Origin: Paenacidovorax caeni
Lineage (GTDB): Bacteria; Pseudomonadota; Gammaproteobacteria; Burkholderiales; Burkholderiaceae_C
DNA: 64,000 nt
NCBI RefSeq assembly: GCF_001298675.1
Contig: NZ_CYIG01000013.1
Span: 1-64,000, forward strand
Direction: 5' to 3'
In this document: one piece after another, positions 9,152 through 20,408 of the stretch
Layout: each line of letters opens with the position of its first letter
How positions within the stretch are numbered: the stretch's first letter is position 1
Notes under the pieces: model-generated
The model's database searches: none
What the model was told of the DNA's origin: nothing
What the model saw: only the letters and a program-made list of their open reading frames with translations
Position numbers and translations under genes: made by a program

Positions 9152-9568
9152 TCAGCGCTTCTGGCGGAATTTGCGCAGGGCAGCAATCTGGGCGGCCATG
9201 ATCGCAAGCTCGGACTGGGCACGCGCCAGATCGATTTCGCTCTTGGCGTTCTTGAGTGCTTCCTCGGCTGCGGCCTTGGCTTCACGGGCTTTCTGGTCGT
9301 CCAGATCCTTGCCGCGGATGGCGGTGTCGGACAGCACGGTCACGCAGTCAGGCTGCACTTCCAGAATGCCACCGGCCACAAAGACGAATTCTTCGCTGCC
9401 GTCGGCCATCTCGATGCGCACCGAGCCGGGCTTGATGCGCGTGATCAGGGGCGTGTGCTTGGGCAAAATGCCCAACTCGCCAGCTTCACCCGGCAGGGCG
9501 ACAAAGCGCGCCTGGCCGGAGAAGATGGACTCTTCCGCGCTGACCACATCGACGTGGAGGGTATTCAT
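9152..9568 (-). CDS. atpC: ATP synthase epsilon subunit
   Basis: The epsilon subunit of F1, part of the central stalk and an inhibitor of ATP hydrolysis. It is 138 residues and begins [18 protein letters not shown]. The N-terminal beta sandwich contains [18 protein letters not shown] and the C-terminal helical hairpin contains [22 protein letters not shown]. It is the last gene of the operon, 72 bp after atpD, followed by a strong terminator. Confidence 0.97.
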   Translation of the reverse strand: MNTLHVDVVSAEESIFSGQARFVALPGEAGELGILPKHTPLITRIKPGSVRIEMADGSEEFVFVAGGILEVQPDCVTVLSDTAIRGKDLDDQKAREAKAAAEEALKNAKSEIDLARAQSELAIMAAQIAALRKFRQKR

Positions 9569-9640
9569 CGTTGCTCCTCAGAAAAAGCGGGGACTGGGTT
9601 CGATGCCAGCCGCCAGGAACCAACCCGGCGGCCTGCTGCA

Positions 9641-11068
<1,428 letters not shown>

Positions 11069-11091
11069 TTAAACCGAGACCGCGAGGCGGC

Positions 11092-11958
11092 CTAGACGGC
11101 TGCGGCACCCGCGACGATCTCCGAAAGTTCTTTCGTGATCGCGGCCTGGCGCGTCTTGTTGTAGACCAGCTTGAGCTCGTTGATGACGTTGCCAGCATTG
11201 TCGGTGGCAGCCTTCATGGCCACCATGCGGGCAGACTGCTCAGAGGCCATGTTCTCCGCCACTGCCTGGTAGATCAGTGACTCGACATAACGCACCAGCA
11301 ACTCGTCGATCACGGCCTGCGCATCGGGCTCGTAGATGTAGTCCCAGCTCGGGCCAGACTTGTCGGCCTGCATCTGCTCGGAGGACAGCGGCAGCAGTTG
11401 CTCCACCACCGACTCCTGCTTCATGGTGTTGATGAACTTGGTGTAGCTCAGGTACACCGCGTTGATCTTGCCTTCAGCGTAAGCATCGAGCAGCACCTTG
11501 ACAGGGCCGATGAGCTTTTCCAGATGCGGCGTATCGCCCAGGTTGGTGACGTGGGCCACCACCTTCGCGCCAACCCGGTTCAGGAAGCCCAGGCCCTTGT
11601 TGCCAATGGCAACGGCCTGCGTTTCGACGCCCTGGGACTGCAGTTCGCGCAGCTTGGTTGTCACCGCGCGCAGCACGTTGGTGTTCATGCCACCGCACAG
11701 CCCCTTGTCGGTCGTCACCACGATGACGCCCGCCACCTTGGCGTCGTTCGTCTTCATGAAGGGATGCACGTACTCGGGGTTGGCTTCACCGAGATGGGCG
11801 GCAATGTTGCGCACCTTCTCGGCAAAGGGACGAGCAGCGCGCATGCGGTCTTGCGCTTTGCGCATTTTGGACGCGGCCACCATTTCCATGGCCTTGGTGA
11901 TCTTCTTGGTGTTTTCCACCGATTTGATCTTGCCGCGTATTTCCTTGCCTGCTGCCAT
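11092..11958 (-). CDS. atpG: ATP synthase gamma subunit
   Basis: The rotating central shaft of F1, 288 residues. The N-terminal helix reads [33 protein letters not shown] and the C-terminal helix ends [15 protein letters not shown], the two coiled-coil strands that insert into the alpha-beta hexamer. It follows atpA after 18 bp and precedes atpD by 41 bp. Confidence 0.97.
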   Translation of the reverse strand: MAAGKEIRGKIKSVENTKKITKAMEMVAASKMRKAQDRMRAARPFAEKVRNIAAHLGEANPEYVHPFMKTNDAKVAGVIVVTTDKGLCGGMNTNVLRAVTTKLRELQSQGVETQAVAIGNKGLGFLNRVGAKVVAHVTNLGDTPHLEKLIGPVKVLLDAYAEGKINAVYLSYTKFINTMKQESVVEQLLPLSSEQMQADKSGPSWDYIYEPDAQAVIDELLVRYVESLIYQAVAENMASEQSARMVAMKAATDNAGNVINELKLVYNKTRQAAITKELSEIVAGAAAV

Positions 11959-11976
11959 GAGGGCTCCTCGTCCGGT

Positions 11977-13536
11977 TTAAGCGAACGTCTTCTTGAACGC
12001 CGTGATGGCTTGCGTCAGCTCGGCCTCGTCCTTGCCTTCCTTGTCGAAGGCGCGGTTGCTTTCCAGGCGCTCCAGCAGACCGGCATGGCTGGTCTTCAGG
12101 AACTGGTGCAGGCCGGATTCGAAGGCAAGCACCTTCTTCACGTCCACATCGTCCAGGAAGCCCTTGTTCACGGCGAACAGCGTGGCCCCCATCAGGCTGA
12201 TGGGCAGCGGGCTGTACTGCGGCTGCTTGAGCAGTTCGGTCACGCGGGCACCACGGTCCAGCTGCTTGCGCGTCGCATCGTCCAGATCGGAAGCGAACTG
12301 CGCGAACGCAGCCAGCTCACGGTACTGCGCCAAGTCGGTACGGATACCGCCGGACAGGCCCTTGATCAGCTTGGTCTGTGCTGCACCACCAACGCGGGAC
12401 ACCGAGATACCGGCGTTGATAGCGGGGCGGATACCGGCATTGAACAGGCTGGTTTCCAGGAAGATCTGGCCGTCAGTGATCGAGATCACGTTGGTCGGCA
12501 CGAATGCGGACACGTCGCCGGCCTGCGTTTCGATCACGGGCAGTGCGGTCAGCGAGCCGGTCTTGCCCTTGACTTCACCCTTGGTGAAGGCTTCCACGTA
12601 ATCAGCGTTCACACGGGCAGCACGCTCCAGCAGACGGCTGTGGAGATAGAACACGTCGCCAGGGTAGGCTTCGCGGCCCGGGGGACGGCGCAGCAGCAGC
12701 GAAACCTGACGGTAGGCCACAGCCTGCTTGGACAGATCGTCATAAACAATCAGTGCGTCCTGGCCACGGTCACGGAAGTATTCGCCCATCGTGCAGCCGG
12801 AGTAAGCCGACACATACTGCATTGCGGCAGATTCCGATGCCGAAGCGGCGACGACGATGGTGTAGTCCATGGCACCTGCCTGCTCCAGGGCACGCACCAC
12901 GTTCTTGATCGACGACGCCTTCTGGCCGATGGCGACGTAGATACACGTCACGCCCTGGCCCTTCTGGTTGATGATGGCGTCGATGGCCACGGCGGTCTTG
13001 CCGGTCTGGCGGTCACCGATGATCAGTTCGCGCTGACCGCGGCCGATCGGCACCATGGAGTCGATCGACTTCAAGCCAGTGGCCAGCGGCTGGTCCACGG
13101 ACTGGCGCGCGATCACGCCAGGAGCGACCTTCTCGATCACGTCCGTCATCTTGGCGTTGATCGGGCCCTTGCCGTCGATCGGCTGACCCAGGGCGTTCAC
13201 CACGCGGCCCACCAGTTCGGGGCCCACGGGCACTTCCAGAATACGGCCCGTGCACTTCACGGTGTCGCCTTCGGAGATGTGCTCGTACTCGCCCAAAATC
13301 ACCGCACCCACGGAGTCGCGCTCCAGGTTCAGCGCCAGACCGAAGCTCGGCTGACCGTCGCTGCCGGCGGGGAATTCGAGCATTTCGCCCTGCATCACGT
13401 CCGACAGGCCATGCACGCGCACGATACCGTCCGTCACGGACACCACGGTGCCCTGGTTACGGATGTCGCTGCTGGCTGCCAGCCCTTCGATGCGGCTCTT
13501 GATGAGTTCAGAAATTTCTGCGGGATTGAGTTGCAT
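11977..13536 (-). CDS. atpA: ATP synthase alpha subunit
   Basis: The regulatory nucleotide-binding F1 subunit, 519 residues. The Walker A motif GDRQTGKT lies near residue 170 and the alpha signature [14 protein letters not shown] near residue 365. It begins [18 protein letters not shown], typical for this family. The order atpH-atpA-atpG is standard. Confidence 0.98.
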   Translation of the reverse strand: MQLNPAEISELIKSRIEGLAASSDIRNQGTVVSVTDGIVRVHGLSDVMQGEMLEFPAGSDGQPSFGLALNLERDSVGAVILGEYEHISEGDTVKCTGRILEVPVGPELVGRVVNALGQPIDGKGPINAKMTDVIEKVAPGVIARQSVDQPLATGLKSIDSMVPIGRGQRELIIGDRQTGKTAVAIDAIINQKGQGVTCIYVAIGQKASSIKNVVRALEQAGAMDYTIVVAASASESAAMQYVSAYSGCTMGEYFRDRGQDALIVYDDLSKQAVAYRQVSLLLRRPPGREAYPGDVFYLHSRLLERAARVNADYVEAFTKGEVKGKTGSLTALPVIETQAGDVSAFVPTNVISITDGQIFLETSLFNAGIRPAINAGISVSRVGGAAQTKLIKGLSGGIRTDLAQYRELAAFAQFASDLDDATRKQLDRGARVTELLKQPQYSPLPISLMGATLFAVNKGFLDDVDVKKVLAFESGLHQFLKTSHAGLLERLESNRAFDKEGKDEAELTQAITAFKKTFA

Positions 13537-13579
13537 GACTCTTTCCTTCTTTCTTTAATTAGCCCAGACCTCCAGCCGC

Positions 13580-14122
13580 TCAGGCCGTGAGGGCCGCTTT
13601 CATTTGTTCCAGACGGGCCTTGACCGAAGTGTCGAGCACCTCGTCGCCCACCACCACGCGGACACCGCCGATCAGCGCCTCATCCGTTTGAACAGTGAGG
13701 TTGAGCTTGCGGCCAAAACGCTTGTCCAGCGTGGCGCCCAGCTCGGCCAGGGCATTGGCATCCAGCGGGAAAGCGCTGTAGACCACGGCATCGGAACTGC
13801 CATTGCTCTGGTTCACCAGCGCGCGGAATTGGGCTGCGATTTCAGGCAGCGCCTGCACGCGGCCGTTGTCGACCACGGTGCGCAGGAAATTTTTGGCCAT
13901 CTCCGGCAGAGCCGTGCGGGCCACGCCCGTGATGACACCGAGCACCTGCTCGGGAGTCACCTTGGGGTTGTCTGCCAGTTGGCGCAATTGAGGGTTGGCG
14001 GCAATCGCCGCCAGCTCGTCCACCCAGGCGGCGGCGCCGTTCAGGTCGGCACCGGCGGCGCCAGTGCAAGCCTTGTACAGCGCCTCGGCGTAAGGGCGTG
14101 CAATGGTGGCGAGTTCAGCCAT
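13580..14122 (-). CDS. atpH: ATP synthase delta subunit
   Basis: The F1 delta subunit, 180 residues, which joins the peripheral stalk to the top of F1. It begins [18 protein letters not shown]. The C-terminal OSCP-type region includes [36 protein letters not shown]. It follows atpF by 10 bp and precedes atpA by 43 bp. Confidence 0.97.
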   Translation of the reverse strand: MAELATIARPYAEALYKACTGAAGADLNGAAAWVDELAAIAANPQLRQLADNPKVTPEQVLGVITGVARTALPEMAKNFLRTVVDNGRVQALPEIAAQFRALVNQSNGSSDAVVYSAFPLDANALAELGATLDKRFGRKLNLTVQTDEALIGGVRVVVGDEVLDTSVKARLEQMKAALTA

Positions 14123-14132
14123 GTTGCGTTCC

Positions 14133-14603
14133 TTACAGCTCGGTCTTGAGGCGGTTCAGCAGATCGGCGTGGACACCCGCGTTGATTTCCTTGCGGAGAA
14201 TCTGCTCGGCGCCCTTGACAGCCAGCACCGCCACCTGCTCGCGCAGGGCTTCGCGGGCGGCAATCGCTTGCTGCTCAGCTTCGGCGCGGGCCGCGGCGAC
14301 AATCTTGTTGCCTTCGTCGGTGGCGCGGGCCTTGGCCTCTTCGATGATGGCCTGTGCGCGGCGCTCGGCATCGGCCAGGCGCGTTGCGGTTTCGTTGCTG
14401 GCGGCCGCCAGTTCCTTCTTCACACGCTGGTCGGCAGCGGCGAGTTCGGACTTGGCCTTGTCGGCAGCAGCGAGACCATCGGCGATTTTCTGGGCTCGCT
14501 CATCCAGCGCCTTCGCGATCGGGGGCCACACGAAGCTCATCGTGAACCACACCAGGATCAGGAAAACGATGGCCTGAACGAACAGGGTCGCGTTGATACT
14601 CAC
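14133..14603 (-). CDS. atpF: ATP synthase b subunit
   Basis: The peripheral-stalk subunit of Fo, 156 residues. One N-terminal membrane helix (about residues 5-27) is followed by a long charged coiled coil rich in Ala, Glu and Lys that dimerises and reaches up to the delta subunit. The stretch [21 protein letters not shown] is family-typical. Confidence 0.97.
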   Translation of the reverse strand: MSINATLFVQAIVFLILVWFTMSFVWPPIAKALDERAQKIADGLAAADKAKSELAAADQRVKKELAAASNETATRLADAERRAQAIIEEAKARATDEGNKIVAAARAEAEQQAIAAREALREQVAVLAVKGAEQILRKEINAGVHADLLNRLKTEL

Positions 14604-14640
14604 GGCAACACCTTTCTATCGTTGGCGTTGATCGGAGTGC

Positions 14641-14940
<300 letters not shown>

Positions 14941-15804
14941 TCAGTGAGCTTCATGCGCCTGGCCGAGGTAAATCAGCGCAAGCATCATGAAAATGAAGGC
15001 TTGGAGGGTGATCACCAGAATGTGGAAGATCGCCCAGATCGAGCCCGCAATGATGTGCCCCACAGGGAGCAACACACCGGAAAGCGACATGGCAGCCGCG
15101 CCACCCATCAGGGCGATCAGCATGAACACCAACTCACCAGCGTACATGTTGCCAAACAGTCGCATGCCATGCGATACGGTCTTGGCAACGTATTCAATGA
15201 TCTGCATGAGCAGATTGACCACACCCAGAATCAGGGCGAAGACAGGATTCTTGCTGGTGCCGAACGGCGCGGTCACCAGTTCGTGCGCCCAGCCACCCAC
15301 GCCCTTGATCTTCAGGCTGTAGTAGAAGCACAGAATCAGCACGGCAAAGGACAGGCCCAACGTGGTCGAAAGGTCGGCCGTGGGCACCACACGCAGGTAG
15401 GCGTGGTGGTCACCCTGCACGCCTTGCCACAGCACGGGCAGCAGATCGACGGGCAACATGTCCATGGCATTCATCAAAAAGATCCAGACGAACACCGTCA
15501 AAGCCAGGGGCGCAATGAACTTGCGGCTCTCGGCGTTGTGGATATTGGCCTTGGCCTGGTTGTCCACCATTTCGACGAGGATTTCGACGGCAGCCTGGAA
15601 GCGCCCCGGCACACCGGAAGTAGCGCTCTTGGCGGCACGCCAGAATACAAACAAGGCCAGCACACCAAGAATCAAGCCAACGACGATGGAGTCGTAATTA
15701 ATGACCGAGAAATCCACGATGGACTTCTGCTTGATGTTCTGGAGGTGCTGCAAGTGGTGAACGATGTATTCACTGGCAGTCGGTCCGTGCGCTTCTGCGG
15801 CCAT
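14941..15804 (-). CDS. atpB: ATP synthase a subunit
   Basis: The stator channel subunit of Fo, 287 residues, with five or six membrane segments. The essential arginine lies in HGMRLFGNMYAGE, and a matching polar C-terminal helix faces the c ring. A His-rich N-terminus (VHHLQHLQN) is common in betaproteobacteria. It follows atpI after 22 bp. Confidence 0.97.
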   Translation of the reverse strand: MAAEAHGPTASEYIVHHLQHLQNIKQKSIVDFSVINYDSIVVGLILGVLALFVFWRAAKSATSGVPGRFQAAVEILVEMVDNQAKANIHNAESRKFIAPLALTVFVWIFLMNAMDMLPVDLLPVLWQGVQGDHHAYLRVVPTADLSTTLGLSFAVLILCFYYSLKIKGVGGWAHELVTAPFGTSKNPVFALILGVVNLLMQIIEYVAKTVSHGMRLFGNMYAGELVFMLIALMGGAAAMSLSGVLLPVGHIIAGSIWAIFHILVITLQAFIFMMLALIYLGQAHEAH

Positions 15805-15826
15805 TGCTTACTCTTCTCTCAAAAAA

Positions 15827-16300
15827 TCAATCGGTTTTTCGGACACCGGGCTGCACCTTCAATGCCACCCAGTAAGTTTTCATCGTCACGACCATGCCGA
15901 CCAGCAAGGCCAGCCAACTCAAATCCTTCACCAGCCGGGCTGCCGCCGCCAGCATGGCGATGGTGAGCACGAGCTTGGCCAGCTCCCACACGAAGAACCT
16001 TGCCATGGCGCCCCCCGCGTTGGCGGAGCCGCTTGGGCGCGCAACACCACGCGCAAAAAGGGCAGCGGGAACCACCACCGAGAGTGCGCCATAGCCAGCG
16101 GACCATGCCACAGAAGGCTTGCCAGAGAACAACCACGCCAAGACGGCGACGACCATCCCCACCAGCGCCTGACCTGCAACGATGCGCCAAACGGAGACCG
16201 GCGGGTTGCGGCGGCGCCATTCCTGTGCCTCTTGGGCCGTCAGGGGCTTGAAGTCAGGTTCTTCGTCCTCAGCTTCAGTCTCATGGGCAAGGTTGTTCAT
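15827..16300 (-). CDS. atpI: ATP synthase assembly protein I
   Basis: A small membrane protein that helps assemble the c ring, 157 residues. The charged N-terminus (MNNLAHETEAEDEEPDF) precedes four predicted membrane helices, with WALKVQPGVRK at the C-terminus. I chose ATG 16300 because the presumed operon -10 box at 16349-16354 lies upstream of it; the longer upstream reading frame would start before the promoter. First gene of the operon. The protein is poorly conserved, so identity rests partly on position. Confidence 0.88.
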   Translation of the reverse strand: MNNLAHETEAEDEEPDFKPLTAQEAQEWRRRNPPVSVWRIVAGQALVGMVVAVLAWLFSGKPSVAWSAGYGALSVVVPAALFARGVARPSGSANAGGAMARFFVWELAKLVLTIAMLAAAARLVKDLSWLALLVGMVVTMKTYWVALKVQPGVRKTD

Positions 16301-16348
16301 CTTCTTGGTGCCCACGCTTGTATCAGACCGAAACGACAAAACCGCGCG

Positions 16349-16373
16349 ATTATAAGTAAAAACCCGAGACGCT
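16349..16373 (-). promoter_or_regulatory. Possible atp operon promoter preceded by a small terminator-like hairpin
   Basis: A perfect -10 box TATAAT (16349-16354 on the minus strand) lies about 50 bp before the atpI start. No good -35 box is seen; TTGCCG is 19 bp away. Immediately upstream, CCGAG-CGT-CTCGG followed by GTTTTT forms a short terminator-like hairpin that may insulate the promoter. Confidence 0.45.
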
Positions 16374-16509
16374 CGGCAAGGTTTTGCCTTCCCCGCACAA
16401 CGCCGGTGCGCAGCTTGCCTGCGCATGAGGCCTGCGGAGCCTGCGACCGCACACCTGCGCAGTACCGCACCACATGCAGCCCAATCGCCTGTTAGCGCAC
16501 AATCCACGG

Positions 16510-16536
16510 GCGCCAGCAGCTATTGATTTGAAAGCA
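16510..16536 (+). repeat. Palindromic intergenic element, half copy
   Basis: GCGCCAGCAGCTATTGATTT matches the 3' arm of the dispersed element. It lies directly before the ybeD start codon and may act as its 5' leader. Confidence 0.6.
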
Positions 16537-16539
16537 CGT

Positions 16540-16845
16540 ATGACCTCCTCCACCTCCACCGCCAATGGCTCCACCCCCGATCCGCGCAAGGATTCGCTGA
16601 TCGAATATCCCTCGCAGTTCCCGATCAAGGTGATGGGCCTAAAGCAGGACGGCTTCGTGCACGCCGTGACCGACATCGCCCACCGCTTCGATCCCGCGTT
16701 CGACGCCAGCCGCATTGAGCTGCGCCCCAGCAGCGGCGGCAAGTACCTGGGCGTCACCATCACGGTGACCGCCACCAGCCGCGAGCAGCTCGACGACCTG
16801 TACCGCGCGCTCACCGCGCATCCGCTGGTCAAGGTCGTCCTCTGA
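16540..16845 (+). CDS. ybeD: YbeD/DUF493-family protein
   Basis: A small ACT-like protein of 101 residues from ATG 16540. After a Ser/Thr-rich start, the conserved part is [20 protein letters not shown] followed by [28 protein letters not shown]. In many proteobacteria this gene precedes lipB, and here its stop codon is one base before the lipB start, so the three genes form an operon. It is thought to regulate or assist lipoate metabolism; the mechanism is not known to me. The first 17 or so residues look unconserved. Confidence 0.9.
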   Translation: MTSSTSTANGSTPDPRKDSLIEYPSQFPIKVMGLKQDGFVHAVTDIAHRFDPAFDASRIELRPSSGGKYLGVTITVTATSREQLDDLYRALTAHPLVKVVL

Positions 16846-16846
16846 C

Positions 16847-17539
16847 ATGGACATCCGCATCCTGGGCCGCACCGACTACCGTGCCACGGTGCAGGCCATG
16901 CAAGACTTCACCGCGGAACGCACCGACAGCACGCCCGATGCGCTCTGGATTTGCGAGCACGCACCGCACTACACACAAGGCCTTGCCGGCAAAAGCGACC
17001 ACATCCTGAACCCGGGCACCATTCCCGTCGTGCCCACCAACCGTGGCGGCCAGGTCACCTTCCACGGCCCGGGCCAGGTGGTGGCCTACCCACTCGTTGA
17101 CCTGCGCCGTGCCGGCTACTACGTGAAGGAATACGTCTACCGCATCGAGGAAGCCGTGATTCGCACCCTGGCCGCCTACGGCGTCACCGGCCACCGCGTG
17201 GCGGGCGCACCTGGCATCTACGTGCGCCTGGACGACCCGGGCAGCCACGCCCTGCTGCCCCAGCGCCCGCAGCACAGGGATGCGGCTGGCGCGGCGCCGT
17301 CCCCCGACTTCACCGGCCTGGGCAAGATCGCCGCGCTGGGCATCAAGGTCAGCCAGCACTGCACTTACCACGGCGTGGCCCTGAACGTCGCCATGGACCT
17401 GGAGCCCTATGCCCGCATCAACCCTTGCGGCTACGCGGGTCTGGCGACGGTCGATCTTTCTACAATCGGCGTCCACACCACCTGGGATGAAGTCGCCGCA
17501 CGGCTGGGCCACCAGCTCGCCACGCGCCTGTCCCCCTGA
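16847..17539 (+). CDS. lipB: Octanoyl-ACP:protein octanoyltransferase
   Basis: Transfers octanoate from acyl carrier protein to lipoyl domains, the first step of lipoate synthesis. It is 230 residues. The motif [12 protein letters not shown] is at residues 66-77, the catalytic lysine is Lys160 (GLGKIAALG) and the catalytic cysteine is Cys194 (INPCGYAG). Start ATG 16847 lies one base after the ybeD stop. lipA follows after 12 bp. Confidence 0.97.
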   Translation: MDIRILGRTDYRATVQAMQDFTAERTDSTPDALWICEHAPHYTQGLAGKSDHILNPGTIPVVPTNRGGQVTFHGPGQVVAYPLVDLRRAGYYVKEYVYRIEEAVIRTLAAYGVTGHRVAGAPGIYVRLDDPGSHALLPQRPQHRDAAGAAPSPDFTGLGKIAALGIKVSQHCTYHGVALNVAMDLEPYARINPCGYAGLATVDLSTIGVHTTWDEVAARLGHQLATRLSP

Positions 17540-17551
17540 ACCGCCAAGGCC

Positions 17552-18532
17552 ATGAGCACCTCCGACGTCGTGCGCGAAGCGCAATCCACCGCTGACTACA
17601 ACCCGCTGGCCAAGCAAAAAGCCGCCGCCAAGCTCTCACGCATTCCGATCAAAGTCGAACCCGGCGAGGTACTCAAGAAGCCCGAGTGGATCCGCGTCAA
17701 AGCCGGCTCGCCCACCACGCGCTTCTACGAGATCAAGGACATCCTGCGCGCCAACAAGCTGCACACCGTCTGCGAAGAAGCCTCGTGCCCCAACATTGGC
17801 GAATGTTTCGGCAGCGGCACCGCCACCTTCATGATCATGGGCGACAAGTGCACGCGCCGCTGCCCGTTCTGCGATGTGGGCCACGGCCGCCCTGACCCGC
17901 TGGACCAGGACGAGCCCGCCAACCTGGCGCGCACCATTGCCCAGATGCGGCTGAAGTACGCCGTCATTACCAGCGTGGACCGCGACGACCTGCGCGACGG
18001 CGGCGCAGGCCACTTTGCCGCCTGCATCCAGCAGATTCGTGAGCAATCGCCACGCACGCAGATCGAGGTGCTGGTGCCCGACTTCCGCGGCCGCGACGAC
18101 CGCGCGCTGGCCATCCTCAAGGACACCCCGCCCGACGTGATGAACCACAACCTGGAAACCGTGCCGCGCCTGTACAAGGAAGCACGCCCGGGCGCCGACT
18201 ACCAGTTCTCGCTCAGCCTGTTGCAGAAGTTCAAGGCCCTGGTGCCGCAGGTGCCGACCAAGAGCGGTTTGATGGTCGGCCTGGGCGAGACGGACGAAGA
18301 AATCCTGCAGGTGATGCGCGACATGCGCGCGCACGGCATCGAGATGCTGACCATCGGCCAGTACCTTGCGCCCAGCAACAGCCACCTGCCGGTGCGCCGC
18401 TACGTGCACCCCGACACCTTCAAGATGTTCGAGGCCGAGGCCCTGAAGATGGGCTTCTCGCACGCCGCCGTAGGCGCCATGGTGCGCTCCAGCTACCACG
18501 CTGACCAGCAGGCGCACGCCGCCGGGGTGTAA
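17552..18532 (+). CDS. lipA: Lipoyl synthase
   Basis: A radical SAM enzyme that inserts two sulfurs into the octanoyl group, completing lipoate on the 2-oxoacid dehydrogenases and glycine cleavage system. It is 326 residues. The auxiliary cluster cysteines are Cys74, Cys79 and Cys85 ([12 protein letters not shown]) and the radical SAM cysteines are Cys100, Cys104 and Cys107 (CTRRCPFC). The C-terminal RSSYHA motif is present. Last gene of the operon, followed by a bidirectional terminator. Confidence 0.98.
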   Translation: MSTSDVVREAQSTADYNPLAKQKAAAKLSRIPIKVEPGEVLKKPEWIRVKAGSPTTRFYEIKDILRANKLHTVCEEASCPNIGECFGSGTATFMIMGDKCTRRCPFCDVGHGRPDPLDQDEPANLARTIAQMRLKYAVITSVDRDDLRDGGAGHFAACIQQIREQSPRTQIEVLVPDFRGRDDRALAILKDTPPDVMNHNLETVPRLYKEARPGADYQFSLSLLQKFKALVPQVPTKSGLMVGLGETDEEILQVMRDMRAHGIEMLTIGQYLAPSNSHLPVRRYVHPDTFKMFEAEALKMGFSHAAVGAMVRSSYHADQQAHAAGV

Positions 18533-18564
18533 CCGCCCCGGGGGCCGTTCCCTCAGCGCACCAC

Positions 18565-18592
18565 AAAAAAGGCCGCATCAGCGGCCTTTTTT
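18565..18592. terminator. Bidirectional terminator between lipA and the lipid-transport operon
   Basis: AAAAAA, then stem GGCCGC/GCGGCC with loop ATCA, then TTTTTT. The T and A runs on both sides make it work for the plus-strand lipA transcript and for the minus-strand lipoprotein transcript ending at 18620. Confidence 0.93.
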
Positions 18593-18619
18593 ATGCCCCA
18601 CGGCCAGCACACAAGCGGC

Positions 18620-19282
18620 TCAGCGCCCCATGCCCTGCAGCCACTGCGCCAACTCCTCGGCCGCCTGGTCGGCCGCTTCGGCCAGCGCGCGCACGCCTCC
18701 GGCCGCATCGGCGCTGGGCGCGGGGCGCTGCACCACGAACACGCGCTGGCCCAGCAGGCGCTCGCCCCCAGGCAGCGGTTCAGCCAGCGTGGCACGCAGG
18801 CGCAGCAGGCCGCTGCTGCGCTCGGGGCTGGCGAACACTTGGCTGAACTCCTCCAGGTCCAGGCGCAGCACCACCGGCGGCTTGTCCGAGCCCGGGGCCA
18901 GCGGGCGGTCCAGCGGCTGCACGATGGCGCGCTGCTCTCCCAGGCGCTCGCGCAGGCGCTGCAGCACCAGGGCAGTGGGCGGCTGGCTCCAGCGGGCCAG
19001 TTGGTAGGGGCGCAGTTGCTGCGCGTCGGCATAGGCCAGGCGGTACACCACCGCGGTGCCGCTGCCTGCACCGCCGGGCGCGTCCATGTCGGCCAGGGCC
19101 AGCGCCGGCAAGGCCGTGGCAGGCGCTGCGGCCGCCGTGGCGGGGCCAGGCCCCAGGTCATACAGCTGGGGCCGCGCCGGCGGCTGAGGCAGCGCACCAC
19201 AACCCGTCACAAAAATGGCACAAAAAATGGCCGTAGCGCTTATGCAGCAAGCGCGAGCAGCTATCAAAAAATGAGTTTTCAT
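18620..19282 (-). CDS. ABC transport auxiliary lipoprotein (PqiC/ABC_trans_aux type)
   Basis: A 220-residue outer-membrane-type lipoprotein that probably works with the Mla-like transporter just upstream. The signal peptide ends at the lipobox VTGC (Cys28). The mature part has the family features LYDLGP, VVYRLAYADAQQLRPYQLARWSQPP and LRLDLEEFSQVF. AAGGAG lies seven bases before ATG 19282. The coding sequence for residues of about 5 to 19 of the signal peptide coincides with a copy of the dispersed palindromic element, which is remarkable. A gap of about 160 bp holding a different intergenic sequence separates it from the MCE gene. Confidence 0.87.
   Translation of the reverse strand: MKTHFLIAARACCISATAIFCAIFVTGCGALPQPPARPQLYDLGPGPATAAAAPATALPALALADMDAPGGAGSGTAVVYRLAYADAQQLRPYQLARWSQPPTALVLQRLRERLGEQRAIVQPLDRPLAPGSDKPPVVLRLDLEEFSQVFASPERSSGLLRLRATLAEPLPGGERLLGQRVFVVQRPAPSADAAGGVRALAEAADQAAEELAQWLQGMGR
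19229..19272 (+). repeat. Palindromic element inside the lipoprotein signal-peptide codons
   Basis: The sequence GTAGCGCTTATGCAGCAA followed by GCGCGAGCAGCTATCAAAA matches the consensus element along its length. It lies wholly inside the 5' coding region of the lipoprotein gene read on the other strand. The element therefore encodes hydrophobic signal-peptide residues. Confidence 0.85.
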
Positions 19283-19297
19283 GGAGCGACTCCTTCG

Positions 19298-19440
19298 ATG
19301 TCAGTGTTCCACGGCGCAGGAAACTAGCGCGTCCCAGGCCAGGGTAGCCGCGCAAGGGCTGCCCCGCCGCGCGGGCTGCGGCGCCCACCCAGAGCGCGAA
19401 GCGCGTAGAGAGAGGGGGAAGGCACGAAGCGCCTCAGGGG
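19298..19440. other. Intergenic mosaic sequence between MCE and lipoprotein genes
   Basis: About 140 bp without a credible gene. On the minus strand it contains GAGGCGCTTCGTGCC, a pyrimidine-rich stretch (CCCCCTCTCTC) and ACGCGCTTCGCGC. I recall closely similar segments recurring between genes in Comamonadaceae genomes, but only this one copy is seen here, so its repeat status is unproven. Confidence 0.4.
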
Positions 19441-19445
19441 GTGCT

Positions 19446-20405
19446 TCATTTCCAGCCGGGTTCACCCGGTCCCGGCTGCGGCGCGCCGGCGCCGTAGAGG
19501 AGGGATTGCGGGTTCTCGGCCATCCCCTCGGCCACGCGCCCGAACTGGCGCGCGGCACGCGCGGCCTCGTCGCTGGCACGGTTCACGCGCGGCAGCGTGG
19601 CGTCGCTGAACTTGTCGGCCGCGCGCGCCAGGGCGCGGGTACTTTGCTCGATCTGTTCGAGCGAACCGCCAGGGGCGTACAGGCGGCGCGTGGTCTGGCC
19701 CAGGCCGTCCGCCGCGGCCGATGCACTGTGGCCCGCTTGCTGCAGCACCTGCAGTGTGGCGCGCGCGTCCTGCGCCAGCGCCGGCACGGCGGCCAAGGCC
19801 GGATCCAGGCGCAGGCGCACAGTGGCATCCAGCCGTTGGCCAAGCTGCGCGATCTGCCCGGCGGCGCTGCCGATGTTGTCCAGCGCCAGGCTGAAGCGCT
19901 CCTGGTTCTCGTCACCAAGCAGGCGGTTGATGCGTTCGGCGGCAGCCTGCATCTGCGCCACCACGCCCAGCCCCTGCTCGGCCAGCTTGGTCAGCGATGA
20001 AGCCTGCAACGGCAGGCGTGGCACGCCGCTGGGGCCGGTGGGCTGCACCGGCAGGGGCTGCCCGGCATCGTCGAGCAGCACGTGGGCCAGGCCCGTCACG
20101 CCCTGGTAACCAAGCACGGCGAAGGTGGTCGGGCGGATGGGCGCGTCGGCGTTGACGGCGATGCGGATCAGCACATTGCCGTGCACCAGTGGATCGAACC
20201 CGATGTCCACCACCTTGCCGACGGCCACGCCCTTGTAGCGCACGCTGGCCTGGGGCTGCAGGCCGCTGACGCTTTCCTTGCTCGACAGCTCGTACAGGGT
20301 GTAGCGCGTGTTGTCGCGCGTGAGCCAGAGGGCGAGCGCAGCGAGCAGCGCCGTGACCACGATGAGAAAGATGCCTGCGGCCAGGGCATGGGCCTTGTTT
20401 TCCAT
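19446..20405 (-). CDS. MCE-domain lipid-transport protein (MlaD family)
   Basis: A 319-residue substrate-binding component. One N-terminal membrane helix (about residues 8-27) anchors it to the inner membrane. The MCE domain follows (SVSGLQPQASVRYKGVAVGKVVDIGFDP, about residues 45-110), with a long helical C-terminal region rich in Ala and Gln that probably forms a tunnel or coiled coil in the periplasm. It starts three bases after the ATPase gene ends, so the two are co-transcribed. Likely role: moving phospholipids between the two membranes. Confidence 0.92.
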   Translation of the reverse strand: MENKAHALAAGIFLIVVTALLAALALWLTRDNTRYTLYELSSKESVSGLQPQASVRYKGVAVGKVVDIGFDPLVHGNVLIRIAVNADAPIRPTTFAVLGYQGVTGLAHVLLDDAGQPLPVQPTGPSGVPRLPLQASSLTKLAEQGLGVVAQMQAAAERINRLLGDENQERFSLALDNIGSAAGQIAQLGQRLDATVRLRLDPALAAVPALAQDARATLQVLQQAGHSASAAADGLGQTTRRLYAPGGSLEQIEQSTRALARAADKFSDATLPRVNRASDEAARAARQFGRVAEGMAENPQSLLYGAGAPQPGPGEPGWK

Positions 20406-20408
20406 GGT

